Of a stretch of 9,049 nt of DNA, positions 6,797 to 9,049 are shown piece by piece; the stretch's first letter is position 1; every line of letters begins with the position of its first letter. The stretch covers positions 1-9,049 of the forward strand of contig CAZVLE010000042.1 in NCBI GenBank assembly GCA_964627855.1. Reading direction: 5' to 3'. A program made the position numbers and the translations under genes. This stretch comes from CAZVLE01 sp964627855. Lineage in GTDB: Bacteria; Bacillota; Dethiobacteria; DTU022. A model generated the notes under the pieces. The model searched no databases. It was given only the letters and a program-made list of their open reading frames with translations, and was not told where the DNA came from.

Positions 6797-7216
6797 GTGG
6801 ACAAACTATTTGTTCTCGATAACTCAGTGGTCATGTCATGGTGTTTTAGCGATGAAGCCAATGATTACGCCGATGCGGTGTTGGAGAAACTGAAGACTGC
6901 GAGAGCTCTGGTGCCTGCAATATGGGCCCTTGAAGTGGTCAACGTTTTGCTGGTTGCAGAGCGGAAAGATAGAATAAAGCAGGCCGAAAGCACCCGCTTT
7001 ATAACCCTACTGCTACAGCTGCCTATCGATATTGAACAGTTAATGCCCAGGGCAGCAATCCCCGGGCTGCTATCATTGGGTCGCAGCTTGAGCCTTTCCA
7101 GCTACGATCTTGCCTATCTCAACCTGGCTTTGCACAGTGGCTGCCCCCTGGCCACCCTGGATCAGAAGCTGATTGCGGCAGCAGAAGAGACCGGGGTTCC
7201 CCTGCTAAGACCTTAG
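6797..7216 (+). CDS. vapC: VapC-type toxin, PIN-domain ribonuclease
   Basis: A 139-residue protein of normal VapC length, starting at GTG (6797) 1 base after the antitoxin stop, which implies translational coupling. GGAAGG lies about 12 bases upstream, inside the antitoxin gene. The four acidic PIN residues that bind Mg2+ or Mn2+ are all in place: Asp8 in LFVLDNS, Glu46 in WALEVVN, Asp104 in SSYDLAYLNLA, and Asp122 in PLATLDQKL. VapC enzymes typically cut tRNA or rRNA loops and are neutralised by the antitoxin tail. Nothing suggests decay. The specific RNA target cannot be told from the sequence. Confidence 0.93.
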   Translation: MDKLFVLDNSVVMSWCFSDEANDYADAVLEKLKTARALVPAIWALEVVNVLLVAERKDRIKQAESTRFITLLLQLPIDIEQLMPRAAIPGLLSLGRSLSLSSYDLAYLNLALHSGCPLATLDQKLIAAAEETGVPLLRP

Positions 7217-7326
7217 CCTCGCCAATTATTTCAGGCTTGAGTAGTGCGGCGGTGCAAACTGTAGCACATGGCGATACAATAGTCAGGGAGGCGCGCTTTC
7301 CCGAATGCATGATTACACAAAAGGAG

Positions 7327-7336
7327 AATGCCAACT
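7327..7336 (+). repeat. Direct repeat, copy 1
   Basis: AATGCCAACT here recurs exactly at 7953-7962. Both copies are followed by a similar tail (CTTATGAT here, ATTAGATC there). The two copies flank the HepT-YefM-YoeB segment. Confidence 0.5.
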
Positions 7337-7339
7337 CTT

Positions 7340-7502
7340 ATGATTGATAAAACCAAAATATTAGCCAGGCTCAGGTTGATTTATGGCTCGTTTCCGCAAT
7401 CGTGTAGTTCATCTTTATGAACAGGTTGATACAGGTGATGTTTATAAATACGTGACTGAAGGGTTGTCTGATTTCAATAGAAGAAGTCAGGGAAACCCAT
7501 GA
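7340..7502 (+). pseudogene. HepT-like (DUF86) toxin remnant with internal deletion
   Basis: Two pieces of one family are joined out of frame. From the ATG at 7340 the frame reads MIDKTKILARL, the usual HepT N-terminus, then loses resemblance. From 7383, in the next frame after a TGA at 7377-7379, comes MARFRNRVVHLYEQVD...VTEGLSDF, the C-terminal HepT region with the RNxxxH-x-Tyr ribonuclease motif (Arg5, His10, Tyr12 of the fragment). HepT proteins are about 110-145 residues, so most of the middle (very roughly 60-90 residues) is gone and the junction lies near 7371-7383. The end also runs out of family similarity near 7478, where the YefM fragment begins. The usual MntA nucleotidyltransferase partner is not found beside it. 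The product is almost certainly non-functional. Confidence 0.7.
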
Positions 7503-7674
7503 ACCGGTCTATATAACCGGTAAAACCGGAAACGTCGTGATGCTTTCCGATGAAGACTACCGATCCATTCAGGAGACCTTATACCTTGTTTCTGTGCCGA
7601 CCATGCGTGAAAAGATCATCGACGGCCTGAATACTCCCCTGGAAGAGTGCCTGGAAGATAGTGATGGAAAATAA
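7471..7674 (+). pseudogene. YefM-type antitoxin lacking its N-terminus
   Basis: The open frame reads SIEEVRETHEPVYITGKTGN, then VVMLSDEDYRSIQETLYL and a C-terminal tail ending DSDGK. This matches YefM from about residue 18 onward (HEPVxIT...G...V.MS..DY.SL.ETxYLL). The N-terminal strand and helix that begin the DNA-binding domain are missing. The in-frame stop at 7453-7455 allows only non-standard starts (ATT 7471, CTG 7468). It joins the HepT remnant at about 7475-7483, so a deletion probably fused the two. The toxin-binding C-terminal half is intact and its stop overlaps the YoeB start by 11-14 bases, the classic yefM-yoeB arrangement. If translated by an unusual start it might still bind toxin but should not repress DNA. 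Coordinates are for the open part. Confidence 0.75.
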
Positions 7675-7936
7675 AGCGTGGAAAATTGTTTACACCAAAC
7701 AGGGTTTAAAAGATAAAAAGAAAGCAATCGATAAGGGCTTTGGACAAAAGATAGAAAAACTGCTCGCGGTGGTAAAAGAAAACCCCTTTGCTGAATATCC
7801 TCCCTACGAAAAACTGGTTGGTGACTTGAGCGGTGCTTATTCACGAAGAATAAACCGGCAGCATCGCTTTGTATGCCAGGTCTATTTAGAAGAGCAGCTG
7901 GTTAAGGTAATTTGTATGTGGACCCATTACGAATAA
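7664..7936 (+). CDS. yoeB: YoeB/Txe-type mRNA interferase toxin
   Basis: A 90-residue protein, full length for the family (E. coli YoeB has 84). I prefer the ATG at 7664; the GTG at 7661 is directly before it in frame. YoeB is a RelE-fold ribonuclease that cuts mRNA in the ribosomal A site. The key residues of E. coli YoeB are all matched: Glu46 by Glu49 (PPYEKLVGDLSG), Arg65 by Arg68 (QHRFVCQV), and His83-Tyr84 by His88-Tyr89 (the THYE end). LSGAYSRRIN also fits the family's LSGxxSRRI. The reading frame is undamaged although the antitoxin gene upstream is truncated. Either the toxin is not expressed, is neutralised by a related antitoxin elsewhere, or the truncated antitoxin still works. Confidence 0.9.
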   Translation: MENKAWKIVYTKQGLKDKKKAIDKGFGQKIEKLLAVVKENPFAEYPPYEKLVGDLSGAYSRRINRQHRFVCQVYLEEQLVKVICMWTHYE

Positions 7937-7952
7937 AAGCTGCCCGGTGAAT

Positions 7953-7962
7953 AATGCCAACT
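7953..7962 (+). repeat. Direct repeat, copy 2
   Basis: Second copy of AATGCCAACT, 626 bases after the first and just beyond the YoeB stop. It could be a trace of recombination, or chance. Confidence 0.45.
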
Positions 7963-8003
7963 ATTAGATCATGCCCTTGCCAATTAATGAAAATCGAAAT
8001 TGA

Positions 8004-8292
8004 TACTTTGCATGCGAGTTTGTTCCCGTTGACTCGCTCAACTATTTTGATCTCGAAGACCCCACCAGCTTAATGCGCCTGGAAGAACCGATGACAACCC
8101 TGCGTGATCTAAGTGGACGCGCCCCGCATGACAGCTTCGATGCGAGTTGCCTTAGAGGATTTAAAGCTTGAACACATTGCTGTGATCTACCCAGGTACAA
8201 TTCGCTATCCCCTGGAAGAGCGAGTGACTGCCGTTCCACTGCAGGATTTAGCAGACCCTGAAAAGAAAAAGCTATTTCAGCGACCACAGTGA
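8004..8292 (+). pseudogene. AAA_14 / DUF4143-type ATPase remnant, middle deleted
   Basis: Two family pieces are joined with a frame change. In the frame of 8031, residues read VDSLNYFDLEDPTSLMRL then EEPMTTLRDLSG. This is the stretch that normally lies between Walker A and Walker B in one branch of these ATPases (YFDLEDPxDLxRLxxPxxxLxxLxG...DEIQ). From about 8113, in the next frame, it reads VDAPRMTASMRVALEDL, KLEHIAVIYPG and YPLEERVTAVPLQDL, the C-terminal end of the same branch. Walker A, Walker B and some 250-300 central residues are absent, and no start codon precedes the first piece (a stop sits at 8001-8003). The junction lies near 8108-8118. This branch differs from the intact ATPase at 1890-3101, so it is not a simple copy of it. 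Family recall is from memory and moderately sure. Confidence 0.6.
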
Positions 8293-8413
8293 TATTGATT
8301 TGGTGATCATTTTTTCCATTATTGCTTCAGAACCAATACCACGCGCATCGGAAAGGCAGCCGGCCTGTTTTCGGACCATTGAAAAAAGGGAACCTCTAAC
8401 CAGTCTGGAATAG
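8267..8413 (+). pseudogene. Nucleotidyltransferase (MNT/MntA-like) motif remnant
   Basis: In the frame running from about 8267 to the TAG at 8411-8413 the start reads SYFSDHSDIDLVIIF. SDIDLVVIF is the metal-binding Asp-x-Asp strand of MNT nucleotidyltransferases, normally preceded by GSxARGD. That Gly-Ser part is not present, and after about 8305 the frame no longer resembles the family. The fragment overlaps the end of the ATPase remnant in another frame. MntA is the usual partner of HepT, a remnant of which lies about 0.8 kb to the left. Support is a single motif, so this is tentative. Confidence 0.4.
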
Positions 8414-8420
8414 GGTCCCC
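8382..8420 (-). terminator. Rho-independent terminator of uspA
   Basis: On the minus strand GGGGACC (8414-8420) pairs with GGTTCCC (8388-8394), 7 base pairs with one G-U. The loop contains a small CCA/TGG stem, and a run of six T follows (8382-8387). It lies about 30 bases after the uspA stop. Confidence 0.8.
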
Positions 8421-8449
8421 CGCTTACCATAAAATGATTTTAGATCAGA

Positions 8450-8890
8450 CTACCTGACGATAAGAACGTTAGTGCAGCCTATATGTGCAACTTTGTTGCT
8501 TACGCTGCCCAGGAAAAGTTCTTTAACTCCCCTAAGCCCCCTGCTGCCGATAGCAATCAAATTATAGCCGCCGCTGGAGGCTAAATCGCAGATTACATCT
8601 GCCGGTGATCGTTTTCCATCAACGACCTCTGTTGTAACTTTTAACCCTTCATCCCTGAAAGGTTTTGCAGCCTCATTTACAATCCGCTCTGCTTCCATTT
8701 TCAGCTGCTCGTTAATAACGCTCTTTATTTCAACTGTATAAGGGGTATTTGCCATATAGGTATAGTCATCATACTCGATTACGTTTAAAATGGTTACTTC
8801 TGCTTTTAAAGCGGAGGCAATCGTTAACACTTCCTCAACAAGCCTCCCCATAGTTATAGAACCATCGGTTGCCAGTAATATGCGGTACAT
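8450..8890 (-). CDS. Universal stress protein, UspA family, ATP-binding type
   Basis: A 146-residue single-domain protein of normal length. It starts MYRILLATDGS, with Asp9 at the usual nucleotide-contact position, and has the N-terminal Rossmann-like pattern ...VTILNVIE. Near the C-terminus the ATP motif G-x2-G-x9-G-S is exact: Gly115, Gly118, then Gly128-Ser129 in GSRGLRGVKELFLGSVS, followed by TNVLIVR. This places it in the ATP-binding branch. UspA proteins are cytoplasmic dimers that help survival under starvation or stress; the partner here is unknown. AGGAG lies 3 bases before the ATG. It is a single-gene unit with its own promoter and terminator, oriented opposite to the TA region. Confidence 0.95.
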   Translation of the reverse strand: MYRILLATDGSITMGRLVEEVLTIASALKAEVTILNVIEYDDYTYMANTPYTVEIKSVINEQLKMEAERIVNEAAKPFRDEGLKVTTEVVDGKRSPADVICDLASSGGYNLIAIGSRGLRGVKELFLGSVSNKVAHIGCTNVLIVR

Positions 8891-8922
8891 GATCTCCTGC
8901 CTTTCCCATTAGTGTTTTATTG

Positions 8923-8952
8923 ATTATCTTCAATTCCACAAAACCTTGTTAA
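8923..8952 (-). promoter_or_regulatory. Promoter of uspA
   Basis: On the minus strand TTAACA (8947-8952) and GATAAT (8923-8928) each match the consensus at 5 of 6 bases, separated by 18 bases. Transcription would start about 25 bases before the ATG. Confidence 0.65.
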
Positions 8953-9049
8953 TTCCTGCCTTATGCTCTTTCTTATGCCACCATAATCTTTGCTATACCT
9001 TCTTCAATGGCCGGGGATAAAGAAAGGGAAGCAAGGCTTCAGGATTTGT

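Noticed and set aside
7217..7339. Possible MntA C-terminus directly before the HepT remnant
   Set aside because: The open frame (VQTVAHGDTIVREARF...) shows no MNT similarity that I can recognise.
7569..7844. 91-codon open frame on the minus strand
   Set aside because: Antisense to the YefM-YoeB reading frames, which have clear family matches.
8042..8287. 81-codon open frame on the minus strand
   Set aside because: Antisense to the ATPase remnant, whose plus-strand pieces match a protein family.
8891..9049. Short minus-strand frame ending ...AIEEGIAKIMVA before uspA
   Set aside because: Only about 20 codons after an in-frame TGA, with no recognisable family; the region is better explained by the uspA promoter.
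1..9049. CRISPR arrays, tRNA or rRNA genes, complete insertion sequences
   Set aside because: No regularly spaced repeats, no cloverleaf-type sequence and no transposase frame or terminal inverted repeats were seen.

Overview
The window reads as part of a chromosome from an anaerobic, Gram-positive-type bacterium. My best guess is a clostridial or Peptococcales-like member of the Bacillota. The clues are strong purine-rich ribosome sites, a GTG-started acyl-CoA dehydrogenase, tandem acyl-CoA dehydrogenases as in fatty- or aromatic-acid degraders, a UspA protein, and a dense set of toxin-antitoxin (TA) genes. This is inference from gene content; the window holds no rRNA or other phylogenetic marker.

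Layout. Positions 1-1630 (minus) hold two adjacent acyl-CoA dehydrogenase (ACAD) paralogues in one operon. The downstream copy runs off the left edge. The complete copy lacks the canonical catalytic Glu and the usual flavin-domain motif, so the pair may work as a heteromer. Positions 1890-3101 (minus) hold an AT-rich AAA_14/DUF4143 ATPase with its own promoter, which is overlapped by an 8-bp inverted repeat. Positions 3102-3646 have no convincing gene. They carry a possible extended -10 promoter and a leader with hairpins, including a tandemly duplicated hairpin arm. Positions 3647-6424 (plus) encode a 925-residue membrane-anchored or secreted protein with an HEXXH metalloprotease motif and three C-terminal InlB-like repeats.

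Positions 6490-7216 hold an intact Phd/VapB-PIN (VapBC) TA operon, with a strong promoter and a clear operator of two 11-bp-spaced half-sites over the -10 element. Positions 7217-8413 are a graveyard: a HepT toxin gene with its middle deleted, a YefM antitoxin without its N-terminus, an apparently intact YoeB toxin, an AAA_14 ATPase reduced to two pieces, and a nucleotidyltransferase (MNT/MntA-like) motif. The window ends with an ordinary uspA gene (8450-8890, minus) with promoter and Rho-independent terminator.

How they work together. The left operon is probably acyl-CoA metabolism and uspA is general stress. The middle and right part (3.6-8.4 kb) is accessory DNA: a surface or secreted protease next to a cluster of live and decayed TA modules. 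I see no single new multi-gene system. The items most worth a second look are the degenerate ACAD pair, the protease with InlB-like repeats, the possible switching leader in front of it, and the intact YoeB beside a truncated antitoxin.
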